A model generated the notes under the pieces. It did no database searches. It was given only the letters and a program-made list of their open reading frames with translations, and was not told where the DNA came from. Source: Streptomyces sp. CB00455 (GTDB lineage: Bacteria > Actinomycetota > Actinomycetes > Streptomycetales > Streptomycetaceae). From it: 64,000 nt of DNA. Below are positions 27,528 to 38,263 of the stretch, in pieces. The position numbers and the translations under genes were made by a program. The stretch covers positions 248,102 to 312,101 of the forward strand of contig NZ_LIVQ01000003.1 in NCBI RefSeq assembly GCF_001905445.1, read 5' to 3'. Within the stretch, counting starts at the first letter, position 1. Each line of letters opens with the position of its first letter.

Positions 27528-28106
27528 CTACAGGGCGTCGAGGAAGCCGATCGCCACCTTCCATGCCTGCCCGGCGGCCTCGGCGTCGTAGTCCTCCAGA
27601 TCCGGATCGGTGAACAGGTGACCGGCGCCGGGGTAGCTGTGGACCTCCACGTCGGCCCCGGCCCGCTGCATCCGCAGGTACCAGGCCGTCAGCCAGTCGT
27701 GCGGCTCGAAGGGGTCGGGATCGGCGATGTGCAGCTGCACCGGCAGGCCGTCCACCGAGGCGCCCTCATCCAGGTCCGCCGTGCCGTGCAGGAGCAGCAG
27801 CCCGCGCGCCTTCTCGTCGGCCAGCGCCAGGTGCTGGGCCACCGAACCGCCGAAGGAGAAGCCCGCGTAGACCAGGCCCTGGTCGGAGTGGGGGGCGGAG
27901 GCCAGCACCGCGCGCTTGAGCAGCTCGTCACGGCCGATCTCGTCCTGGTGTGCCATGCCCTCCTCGACGGTCTCGAAGGTACGTCCCTCGAAGAGGTCGG
28001 GCACCTGGACCTGGTGCCCGGCGGCGCGCAGCCGGTCGGCCGCCGCGTGCACCGCGGGCCGCAGCCCGTACGTCGAATGGAAGAGCATGATGTTCATGTC
28101 ACCCAT
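27528..28106 (-). CDS. dienelactone hydrolase-like alpha/beta hydrolase
   Basis: A 192-aa alpha/beta hydrolase (189 aa from the ATG at 28097). MLFHSTYGLRP opens the first strand, GFSFGGS near 100 is the nucleophile elbow with Ser in place of the Cys of classical dienelactone hydrolases, and GAGHLFTDPD near 165 carries the His. The strand DLDEGASVDGLPVQLHIADPDPFEP supplies the acid. Substrate is unknown. It is transcribed divergently from the MscS gene with a 42-base gap. Neither start has a good Shine-Dalgarno. Confidence 0.85.
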   Translation of the reverse strand: MGDMNIMLFHSTYGLRPAVHAAADRLRAAGHQVQVPDLFEGRTFETVEEGMAHQDEIGRDELLKRAVLASAPHSDQGLVYAGFSFGGSVAQHLALADEKARGLLLLHGTADLDEGASVDGLPVQLHIADPDPFEPHDWLTAWYLRMQRAGADVEVHSYPGAGHLFTDPDLEDYDAEAAGQAWKVAIGFLDAL

Positions 28107-28148
28107 CGTGCCAGTTTCCGCGGGCGGCTTCCGGTTAGGTACTTGGCC

Positions 28149-29255
28149 ATGGAAATGGACCACGTCCTGCGCCCCGTCACCGTCATCGGCGGTTCCCTGG
28201 CCGTCACCCTGCTCGCCGGATGGCTGCTGGACCTGCTGCTGCGCCGGATCGACGCCCGCCACCCCGAGACACCCCTGTGGGGGCTGCTGCGCCGCTGCCG
28301 GCTGCCCTTCCGGCTGGCCCTGTGCACCGTCCTGCTGAGGAGTTCGTACCGCGAGGCGGGGATCCTGCCCCGCCACCCCGTGGGCGTGGGCAGAGCCCTG
28401 ACCCTCGTGCTGATCGCCTCCGCGGCGTGGCTGCTCGTGGGCATCGCGACGGCCGTGGTCGACGCCGCGTACGCCCGGTACGCGGCCGGCGCCCCCGACC
28501 GCGCCCGCGTCCGCCGGGTCCGCACCCAGGTCACGCTGATCCAGCGGGTCGTGACGGCGGTCGTCGTCGCCGTGGCGATCGCCTCCATGCTGCTCACCTT
28601 CCCCGCCATGCGCGCGGTCGGCGCCTCGCTGCTGGCGTCCGCCGGTGTCCTCGGCATCGTGGCCGGCATCGCCGCCCAGTCCGCGCTCGGCAACCTCTTC
28701 GCGGGCCTGCAGATCGCCTTCGGCGACACCGTGCGCATCGGCGACACCGTGGTGGTCGACAAGGAATGGGGCACGGTGGAGGAGATCACCCTGACCTTCC
28801 TCACGGTCCGCACCTGGGACGAGCGCCGCATCACGATGCCGGTCTCGTACTTCACGGCCAAGCCGTACGAGAACTGGTCGCGCGGCGGCGCCCAGATGAC
28901 CGGCACCGTCTTCTGGCACCTGGACCACAGCGCCCCCATCGCCCTGATGCGCGAGCAGCTCGGGCACGTCCTGGGGGAGATCCCGGAGTGGGACGGCCGC
29001 GGCGCCGGCCTGGCGGTGACGGACACCACCCCGAACACGGTCCAGGTCCGCGCGGTGGTCACCGCCAAGGACGCCGATGACGTCTGGACGGTGCGCTGCG
29101 CCGTCCGTGAGCGTCTGATCACCTGGCTGGTGGCCCACCACCCGTACGCGCTCCCCCGCATCGCGACCTCCCCCGCGCTCCCCGCGCCCCCGCCGGGCGA
29201 GCCGGCGCACCCCGGTCCGGACCTGGTGGCGGGGCGCGCCCGGGGGGTGTCCTGA
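28149..29255 (+). CDS. MscS-family mechanosensitive channel
   Basis: A 368-aa small-conductance channel that releases solutes on hypo-osmotic shock. Hydrophobic helices lie at about 8-30, 80-105 and 132-150. The pore helix and start of the beta domain follow as GVLGIVAGIAAQSALGNLFAG then AFGDTVRIGD, the most conserved MscS block. VVDKEWGTVEEITL and the ITMPVSYF strand complete the beta domain. The C-terminus is Pro-rich. The ATG at 28149 lies seven bases after TAGGTA, a poor -10, so a leaderless start is possible. Confidence 0.9.
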   Translation: MEMDHVLRPVTVIGGSLAVTLLAGWLLDLLLRRIDARHPETPLWGLLRRCRLPFRLALCTVLLRSSYREAGILPRHPVGVGRALTLVLIASAAWLLVGIATAVVDAAYARYAAGAPDRARVRRVRTQVTLIQRVVTAVVVAVAIASMLLTFPAMRAVGASLLASAGVLGIVAGIAAQSALGNLFAGLQIAFGDTVRIGDTVVVDKEWGTVEEITLTFLTVRTWDERRITMPVSYFTAKPYENWSRGGAQMTGTVFWHLDHSAPIALMREQLGHVLGEIPEWDGRGAGLAVTDTTPNTVQVRAVVTAKDADDVWTVRCAVRERLITWLVAHHPYALPRIATSPALPAPPPGEPAHPGPDLVAGRARGVS

Positions 29256-29315
29256 CACCCCGGCCCGGCGTGATCGGCGACACACCCGCCAGAACGACGC
29301 CGCGCCGGCCGACAG

Positions 29316-29337
29316 GGCCGCCCCCGCCGGGGCGGCC
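29316..29337. terminator. perfect 9-bp hairpin between convergent genes
   Basis: GGCCGCCCC pairs with GGGGCGGCC around CGCC, between the MscS stop (29255) and the antiporter stop (29352). Confidence 0.65.
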
Positions 29338-29351
29338 GCCGGGCGCAGCGG

Positions 29352-30941
29352 TCAGCTGCGCAGGCTGCGCACGTCCAGGTGGCGCAGCACCCGGTCGACG
29401 ATCTCCGGGTCGGAACCGGGTTCGCTGCGGGCGGCCAGCACCTCGTGGCGGGCGGCCGACATCATCTCGCGCTGGATCCGCTGGACGTCCCTGATCCGCA
29501 CCACCCGCTGCGCGTACGCCTCACGCCGCTCCTCGTCCACCATGTCCGGACTGATCCGGGCGCCCACGTCGTAGGCCCGCCGGTACAGCGTCTCCACCAG
29601 ATCCTCCGGCAGGTCCTCGTCCTGCTCGATCTGCTTCAGCCGCCGCTTCGCGGCCTTCGCCGCGCGGATCGCCAGCTGCCGCTCGATCTCGCGGTCCGCG
29701 TCCGTGTCGGCCTCCACCCCGAGCCGCCGCACCAGCCACGGCAGGGTCAGCCCCTGGAGCACCAGCGTCGCCATGATCACGGCGAAGGCGATGAAGATGA
29801 TCTGGTCGCGCGCCGGGAAGGGTTCGCCCCCGTCCGTGCGCAGCGGGATGGCGAGGGCCAGGGCGACCGAGGCCACCCCCCGCATCCCCGCCCACCACAT
29901 GACCACGCTCTCCCGCCAGCTCAGCGGGATCTCCTCGTCGTAGTCCCGCCGTTTGTGGAGCCGTTTGGCGAGCCAGCCGGCCGGCAGCAGCCAGAGCAGC
30001 CGCACGCCGACGACGACCCCCACCACCACGGCCGCCCACCCGGCCATCTCCCACGCGCGGCCCTGCGCGGTGCCGAAGACGTGGTGGAGCTCCAGCCCGA
30101 TCAGCCCGAACGCCACCCCCGTGACCAGCATGTCGACGACTTCCCAGAAGGTGTGCCCGGCCAGCCGCCCCAGCACGTCGTCGGCGTCGTTCGCGTACTC
30201 GGCGAGGAACAGCGCCGTCGTCAGGACGGCCAGCACGCCCGAGCCCTGGAACTCCTCCGCCAGGACGTACGCGACGAACGGCACCAGCAGGGTCAGCCCG
30301 ATCTGCAGGGTGGCATCGCCGAGCCGCCCCATCAGCCGGTTGGCCGACCAGCCGAGGACCAGGCCGACCGCCACGGCCACGACGGCGGACAGGACGAACT
30401 CCCCGAGCGCGGCCGGCAGGGAGAAGCTTCCGCTGACGGCGGCGCCGATGGCCACGTGGTAGAGCACGATGGCGGTGACGTCGTTGAACAGGCCCTCGCC
30501 CTCCAGGATCGACACCATCCGGCGGGGCAGCCCGAGCGATCCCGCGACGGCGGTGGCGGCCACCGGGTCGGGCGGGGCCACCAGCGCGCCGAGCGCGACG
30601 GCGGCGGCGATCGGCAGCCCGGGCACGACCGCGTTCGCGACCGCGGCGACGGCGGCGGTCGTGACGAACACCAGGGCCACGGCCAGCAGCAGGATGGGCC
30701 GGACATTGGCGGCGAACTGCCGCCACGAGGTGCGCTGCACGGAGGCGTACAGCAGCGGCGGCAGCACCAGCGGCAGGATGTACTCGGGCGGGATGTCGAC
30801 GTTGGGTACGGCCGGCACCAGCGCGAGGACGACGCCGCCGATGGTCATGAGCACGGGTGCGGGCAGCCCGAGCCGGTCTCCGAGCGGCACGGTGACCACG
30901 GCTCCGAGCAGCAGCACGAACAGAAGAGCAAGCTGATCCAC
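29352..30941 (-). CDS. NhaP-type Na+/H+ antiporter (CPA1)
   Basis: A 529-aa cation/proton antiporter. About twelve membrane helices fill residues 1-415. The paired-acid ion site is EGEGLFNDVTAIVLY near 150, and GMRGVASVALALAIP near 350 is the other CPA1 block. The last 115 residues are a charged cytoplasmic tail with heptad-like Lys/Glu/Arg helices. The GTG at 30941 is chosen because the first membrane helix starts there; the longer in-frame extension has no hydrophobic or conserved content. It runs convergent with MscS. Confidence 0.9.
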   Translation of the reverse strand: MDQLALLFVLLLGAVVTVPLGDRLGLPAPVLMTIGGVVLALVPAVPNVDIPPEYILPLVLPPLLYASVQRTSWRQFAANVRPILLLAVALVFVTTAAVAAVANAVVPGLPIAAAVALGALVAPPDPVAATAVAGSLGLPRRMVSILEGEGLFNDVTAIVLYHVAIGAAVSGSFSLPAALGEFVLSAVVAVAVGLVLGWSANRLMGRLGDATLQIGLTLLVPFVAYVLAEEFQGSGVLAVLTTALFLAEYANDADDVLGRLAGHTFWEVVDMLVTGVAFGLIGLELHHVFGTAQGRAWEMAGWAAVVVGVVVGVRLLWLLPAGWLAKRLHKRRDYDEEIPLSWRESVVMWWAGMRGVASVALALAIPLRTDGGEPFPARDQIIFIAFAVIMATLVLQGLTLPWLVRRLGVEADTDADREIERQLAIRAAKAAKRRLKQIEQDEDLPEDLVETLYRRAYDVGARISPDMVDEERREAYAQRVVRIRDVQRIQREMMSAARHEVLAARSEPGSDPEIVDRVLRHLDVRSLRS

Positions 30942-31047
30942 TCCCCCACCCTGCCAGGCCGCCGCGCCCGGCGGCGACGGACAGGCCCGCGCCCGCCCGC
31001 CGGTCGGGGCGCGGCCCCGGGGGTTCACCGGTCCGGCGGTGGCGGGT

Positions 31048-31530
31048 TCAGCTCTCCGCGAGGGGACGCCGCATCGCGCGGTGCCGGATGCCCGCGTCCT
31101 GGAATTCCGGGCCGTAGGCCACGTATCCCAGCCGCTCGTAGAAGCCCAGCGCATGGGTCTGCGCGCCGAGGTCCACGGCCGACAGCCCGAGGGCGGCGGC
31201 CTCCGCCTCGATCGCCCGGACCAGCGCGACGCCCACGCCCAGCCCGCGGGCGGACTTGCGCACGGCCAGCCGGCCCAGCGAGCCGACGCCCTGCGTCCCG
31301 GTCTTGCCCAGCGCGGCGGCGCCGTGGAGCAGCCGGCCGGTGCCCAGCGGCGTCCCGTCCGGTCCTACGGCCAGCACGTGCACCGCGTCCGCGTCGTAGG
31401 CGTCGTACTCGATCGACTCGGGCACCGACTGCTCGGCCACGAACACCTCGGACCGGACCGCGAAGCACGCGGCCCGGTCGGCCTCGTCCTCGGCGACCCG
31501 GATCTCGATGCCGGCGGTCGGGACGGTCAC
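31048..31530 (-). CDS. GNAT family N-acetyltransferase
   Basis: A 160-aa ElaA-like/GNAT acetyltransferase. The acetyl-CoA loop is [15 protein letters not shown] near 90-105, preceded by the strand [10 protein letters not shown] and followed by [18 protein letters not shown], typical of the fold's end. Substrate is unknown. The GTG at 31530 overlaps the rluD stop by four bases, so it is the distal gene of the lspA-rluD transcript. Confidence 0.9.
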   Translation of the reverse strand: MTVPTAGIEIRVAEDEADRAACFAVRSEVFVAEQSVPESIEYDAYDADAVHVLAVGPDGTPLGTGRLLHGAAALGKTGTQGVGSLGRLAVRKSARGLGVGVALVRAIEAEAAALGLSAVDLGAQTHALGFYERLGYVAYGPEFQDAGIRHRAMRRPLAES

Positions 31531-32468
31531 TCGCTCTCCGCCCGGATCACGTCCAGCGCGTGCTGGAGGTCGGCCGGGTAGGTGCTCTCGAACTCCACCC
31601 ACTGCCCGTCCGACGGGTGCTCGAAGCCCAGACGCACCGCGTGCAGCCACTGCCGGGTCAGGCCCAGCCGCTTCGCGACGGTCGGGTCCGCCCCGTAGGT
31701 CAGGTCGCCCACGCACGGGTGGCGGTGCGCCGCCATGTGCACGCGGATCTGGTGCGTGCGGCCCGTCTCCAGCTTGATGTCCAGCAGCGAGGCCGCACGG
31801 AAGGCCTCGATCAGGTCGTAGTGGGTGACCGAGGGCTTGCCCTCCTGGGTCACGGCCCACTTGTAGTCCGCGCTCGGGTGCCGGCCGATCGGCGCGTCGA
31901 TCGTGCCGCTCATCGGATCCGGGTGGCCCTGTACGAGCGCGTGGTAGCGCTTGTCCACGACGCGCTCGCGGAACTGGTTCTTCAGCGAGGTGTAGGCGCG
32001 CTCGGACTTGGCGACGGCCATCAGGCCGGAGGTGCCGACGTCGAGGCGGTGCACGATGCCCTGGCGTTCGGCCGCGCCGGAGGTCGAGATGCGGTAGCCG
32101 GCCGCGGCGAGGCCGCCGATGACGGTGGTTCCGCTCCAGCCGGGGCTCGGGTGGGCGGCGACGCCCACCGGCTTCATGATGACGACGATGTCGTCGTCGT
32201 CATGGACGATCTCCATGCCCGGGACGGGCTCGGCAACGACCTCGACCGGCCGCGGCGGCGCGGGCATCTCGACTTCGAGCCAGGCGCCGCCGTGCACGCG
32301 CTCGGACTTCCCGACGACGCTGCCGTCGACCGCCACCTTCCCCGCGGCCGCGAGTTCGGCCGCCTTCGTCCGGGAAAATCCGAACATACGGGCGATGGCG
32401 GCGTCGACGCGCTCGCCCTCGAGGCCATCGGGAACGGGCAGGGTGCGGATCTCGGGAATCGTACTCAC
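31527..32468 (-). CDS. rluD: RluD-type 23S rRNA pseudouridine synthase
   Basis: A 313-aa RluA/RluD family enzyme. The N-terminal S4 RNA-binding domain (about 15-70) has [19 protein letters not shown]. The catalytic Asp is 143 in [12 protein letters not shown], followed by KRYHALVQG and [10 protein letters not shown]. The family modifies uridines in large-subunit rRNA. The GTG at 32468 is preferred because the S4 domain begins soon after. It follows lspA by 41 bases, a common actinobacterial arrangement. Exact target sites cannot be read from the sequence. Confidence 0.92.
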   Translation of the reverse strand: MSTIPEIRTLPVPDGLEGERVDAAIARMFGFSRTKAAELAAAGKVAVDGSVVGKSERVHGGAWLEVEMPAPPRPVEVVAEPVPGMEIVHDDDDIVVIMKPVGVAAHPSPGWSGTTVIGGLAAAGYRISTSGAAERQGIVHRLDVGTSGLMAVAKSERAYTSLKNQFRERVVDKRYHALVQGHPDPMSGTIDAPIGRHPSADYKWAVTQEGKPSVTHYDLIEAFRAASLLDIKLETGRTHQIRVHMAAHRHPCVGDLTYGADPTVAKRLGLTRQWLHAVRLGFEHPSDGQWVEFESTYPADLQHALDVIRAESE

Positions 32469-32509
32469 CCGTCGAGTATGCAGGACTCGGCCGGGGAGCA
32501 TCCCCGCGC

Positions 32510-33070
32510 TCAGTCCTTGTGGACGGTGCCGTCCGGGTCCAGACCCTTGAACGAGAGCAGCACGATCAGGATGCCGCCGCACACGATCGCCGAGTCGGCG
32601 AGGTTGAAGACGGCGAAGTGGGCTGGAGCGATGAAGTCGACGACCGCCCCCCGGAACACACCGGGCGAGCGGAAGATCCGGTCGGTCAGGTTGCCCAGCG
32701 CTCCGCCCAGCAGGAGGCCGAGCGCGATCGCCCAGGGCAGGCTGTAGAGCTTGCGGGCCAGCCGGACGATCACCACGATCACGGTGGCCGCGATGCAGGT
32801 GAAGATGATCGTGAAGGCCTCGCCGAAACCGAAGGCGGCGCCGGCGTTGCGGACCGCCTCGAACTTCAGCAGGTCACCGACGATCTCGATCGGCGGCTGG
32901 TGCTCCAGCTTCGCCACGACCAGCATCTTGCTGCCGAGGTCCAGCAGGTAGGCGAGCACCGCCACGACGAGCAGCGCCGCGATCCGCCGGCGCCCGCCGG
33001 GTCCGGCGTACTGCGGCTCGGCGTCGTCCCCGACCTCCGGCGTACCGATGATGCGCTCCGCCTCTGCCAC
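32510..33070 (-). CDS. lspA: lipoprotein signal peptidase
   Basis: Cleaves the signal peptide of diacylglyceryl-modified prolipoproteins in the membrane. The 186-aa protein has four helices, starting at about 30. The conserved blocks are [31 protein letters not shown] and NLADSAIV; the Asp residues in VDF and ADS are the catalytic dyad. A 25-residue soluble N-terminus precedes the first helix. The GTG at 33070 has GAGGGAC about five bases upstream. It leads the lspA-rluD-GNAT transcript. Confidence 0.95.
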   Translation of the reverse strand: MAEAERIIGTPEVGDDAEPQYAGPGGRRRIAALLVVAVLAYLLDLGSKMLVVAKLEHQPPIEIVGDLLKFEAVRNAGAAFGFGEAFTIIFTCIAATVIVVIVRLARKLYSLPWAIALGLLLGGALGNLTDRIFRSPGVFRGAVVDFIAPAHFAVFNLADSAIVCGGILIVLLSFKGLDPDGTVHKD

Positions 33071-33132
33071 GTGAGTCCCTCGAACTAGCCCGAACCAGGT
33101 TGCCGACGAAACAGCCCCGCCAGGTTCCTGGA

Positions 33133-33161
33133 CCCTGACGAGACACGAGGGTACGTCAGGG
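33133..33161. promoter_or_regulatory. inverted repeat upstream of lspA
   Basis: CCCTGACG (33133-33140) pairs exactly with CGTCAGGG (33154-33161). Read on the minus strand, TACCCT (33153-33148) sits between the arms and could be the lspA -10. It might be an operator. Confidence 0.35.
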
Positions 33162-33275
33162 CGCCCGCGTACCGCCCGGCGAGCGGCCGCCGCCGAACCG
33201 GCCGCCCGTCCGTCCCGGGCCCGACCCGGCACGCCCCGGCCGGCCGGGCACCCTTCGGTGCCGCTGCTCCGGGAT

Positions 33276-33303
33276 CCTGCCGCGCCCGCGCAGCCGCGGC
33301 AGG
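33276..33303 (-). terminator. hairpin after the traR/dksA-like gene
   Basis: CCTGCCGCG pairs exactly with CGCGGCAGG, 10 bases beyond the stop at 33313. A second hairpin, GGCACC-CTTC-GGTGCC, follows at 33247-33262. Confidence 0.7.
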
Positions 33304-33312
33304 ACCGCAGCA

Positions 33313-34077
33313 CTAGTGCCGCCGCTCCTGCTTCTGCTTGCAGTCCACGCACAGCGTCGCCCGGGGGAAGGCCTGCATCCTGGCCTTGCCGATGGGCTGC
33401 CCGCAGTTCTCGCAGATGCCGTACGTGCCCGCCTCCAGCCGTTCCAGGGCCCGCTCGGTCTGCTCCAGCATGGACGTGGCGTTCGCGGCCAGGGCCAGCT
33501 CGGACTCCCGGGTGATGTTCTTCGTGCCCGTGTCCGCCTGGTCGTCGCCGGCGCCGTCTCCCGAGTCCCTCATCAGACCCGAGATGGCCACCTCGGAGGC
33601 GTCGAGCTCGGCCCGCAGTCTCAGCACCTCGCTCGTCAGCCCGCTGCGGGCCTCGTCGACCTCGCCCTGCGTCCACGGGTCCTCGCCGGGCCGTACGGCG
33701 AGGTCCGCGGGCGCGGTGACCGTGGCGGCGGCCCGCACCTTGGGCAGGCCGCTGGTGGCGGCCGTCGCCGTCTTCCTCGTCGTACCCGTGCTCTTCTTGG
33801 CGACCACTTTCCGGGCTCCCGTCTTCTTCGCGGCCTTCGCCGCCCCCTCGGCCCCGGCCGGCTTGGCCGCGGCTTCCCGCTTCTCGACGGTCGTCTCGTC
33901 GTCGCCCGCCGTCTTCCCGGCGCCGGCCGTCTTCCCGGCGGCGGTCGTCTTCCCGGCGGCGGTCGTCTTCCTGACGGCGGTCGTCTTCCCGGCCGGCTCC
34001 TTCTTCGCGGGTGCCTTGGCCGGAATCTTCCCGGCAACCGCCTTCCGGGCAGTACCGGCGGTCTTCTTCGCCACCAT
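33313..34077 (-). CDS. TraR/DksA-type zinc-finger protein with Lys/Ala-rich N-terminal tail
   Basis: A 254-aa two-part protein. Residues 1-115 are Lys/Ala/Thr-rich with six-residue units such as AAGKTT, resembling histone-H1-like DNA-binding tails. The C-terminal part has a coiled-coil ([15 protein letters not shown]) and the DksA-type zinc finger: CENCGQ near 222 and CVDCKQ near 243. DksA relatives bind RNA polymerase's secondary channel; whether this one does is unknown, since the usual coiled-coil tip acids are not obvious. The ATG at 34077 has AGGGG eight bases upstream; an ATG at 34107 is possible. Confidence 0.88.
   Translation of the reverse strand: MVAKKTAGTARKAVAGKIPAKAPAKKEPAGKTTAVRKTTAAGKTTAAGKTAGAGKTAGDDETTVEKREAAAKPAGAEGAAKAAKKTGARKVVAKKSTGTTRKTATAATSGLPKVRAAATVTAPADLAVRPGEDPWTQGEVDEARSGLTSEVLRLRAELDASEVAISGLMRDSGDGAGDDQADTGTKNITRESELALAANATSMLEQTERALERLEAGTYGICENCGQPIGKARMQAFPRATLCVDCKQKQERRH
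33911..34000. repeat. five tandem 18-bp units coding AGKT-like hexapeptides
   Basis: Five head-to-tail copies of an 18-base unit, GTCTTCCCGGCGGCGGTC with variants, inside the Lys/Ala-rich tail gene. The middle two copies are identical, which suggests recent copy-number change. Confidence 0.8.
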
Positions 34078-34375
34078 GGCCGCGGCCCCTTCACATACTG
34101 TGATCATTGCTCGCGAATCGTGCCGGAACGATAAATCGGCTCCGGCCCCGCGGCAACGGGGCACGCATCCGTCGAGGCCAGCCTGCATCCGTTGTGCCCA
34201 TCCGGAAGCCCGGTAATCCGCCCCACCGGCCCCACCGGATCCCGCGGGGGCGCGTCGGACCGTTCGGGTCACCCGGGGGCACGCCGGGGAGCCCGCGCGC
34301 AGGCCGTCGGCGCACCCCGGGCGCCGCCGGTGCGACGGCCCCGCAAACCGGTCGGCCGCGCGCCCCCGTGCCCCG
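34078..34375. other. gene-free stretch between traR-like gene and ileS leader
   Basis: About 300 bases with no convincing coding region. It must hold the promoter of the traR-like gene near its right-hand start, where the sequence is less GC-rich (near 34094-34135). Several CCACCGG and CCCGCGGGGG runs are present but no clear stable structure was found. Confidence 0.5.
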
Positions 34376-34381
34376 TACACT
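34376..34381 (+). promoter_or_regulatory. TACACT -10 of the ileS T-box transcript
   Basis: TACACT precedes the leader, giving a transcription start near 34388. No clear -35 is visible. Confidence 0.5.
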
Positions 34382-34387
34382 GGGCCC

Positions 34388-34679
34388 AGCGAAAGGCATG
34401 GATGGGGACGAGTAGCGTCGGACGCAGCCAGGAGCGACCCGGGGACGGTGAGAGCCCGGGGGCGAGCGCGATGTGAAGGATCACCCCGGAGCCGCCGGAA
34501 GAAAGCGCGCACGGGCCCGCAAGGTCCCGTACGGCGAGTAGAACCGGCTTCGCACCCCAATGAGGGGGCCGCCGGACCAGTCGTCCGGAGGCCAAGGAGG
34601 GTGGTACCGCGGGAGCAGCTCCAACGCTCTCGTCCCTCCGGACGGAAGTGACATCCCGCCGGAGGAAGAGTTCAGCCTC
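34388..34679 (+). promoter_or_regulatory. ileS T-box leader, translational type
   Basis: The leader senses uncharged tRNA-Ile. The conserved T-box stretch AGGGTGGTACCGCG is at 34598-34611; its bulge UGGU (34602-34605) would pair with the ACCA end of tRNA-Ile, whose discriminator is A. In the Stem I region, ATC at 34480-34482 is the likely specifier codon, flanked by GAAGG and ACCCC. Instead of a terminator with a U-run, CCTCCGG (34635-34641) can pair exactly with CCGGAGG (34659-34665), which contains the ileS Shine-Dalgarno. This indicates control of translation start, as known for actinobacterial ileS T-boxes. Confidence 0.9.
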
Positions 34680-37838
<3,159 letters not shown>

Positions 37839-37850
37839 CCCACCTCCCCG

Positions 37851-37887
37851 ACGGCCCGCCCTCCCCACCACGGGGAGGGCGGGCCGT
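37851..37887 (+). terminator. 16-bp hairpin terminator after ileS
   Basis: ACGGCCCGCCCTCCCC pairs with GGGGAGGGCGGGCCGT around ACCAC, 13 bases after the stop. Confidence 0.85.
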
Positions 37888-37943
37888 TCGCCATCCCCCC
37901 TCCCCCACTTCGGCCATCCCCGGCCCACCTGGCGAGCACCGAC

Positions 37944-38150
37944 TGCCCGAAGCACAACGCCAACCCCGCCGGGGCCGGCTGAGTGCCCGAAGCACAATTC
38001 CAGCCCCACCGACGGCCGACCGGGAGCCCGAAGGGCACATCCAGCCCCGCCGGCGGTGGCCGGGAGCCCGGAGGGCAACCCCAGCCCCGCCGGCGATTGA
38101 GGCGCGGGGTCCGGGGCGGAGCCCCGCGAAGCCCTGGCGCAGCCCGCGGC
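37944..38150. repeat. four tandem 40-41 bp copies of a GC-rich intergenic repeat
   Basis: Units begin near 37944, 37984, 38025 and 38065. Each starts with GCCCGAAG or GCCCGGAG and runs into CCAGCCCCGCCGGCG. Only the last copy continues into TTGAGGCGCGGGGTCCGGGG and the palindromic GGAGCCCC. The full-length form matches the copies at 62493-62667. It fills most of the 425-base gap between ileS and divIVA, which otherwise holds the two terminators. Confidence 0.85.
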
Positions 38151-38184
38151 GCCTGCCCACCGGCACCGGCACCGGGAACGGGAA

Positions 38185-38228
38185 CGGGCCGGGCCCGGTG
38201 CCCCCGAAGGGGAACCGGGCCCGGCCCG
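38185..38228 (-). terminator. 20-bp hairpin terminator of the divIVA end of the cluster
   Basis: CGGGCCGGGCCCGGTGCCCC pairs with GGGGAACCGGGCCCGGCCCG with one or two mismatches around CGAA, 36 bases after the divIVA stop on the minus strand. Confidence 0.85.
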
Positions 38229-38263
38229 TGTGAAGCGACTGCCGACCGACGCGGCGGTGGCGC

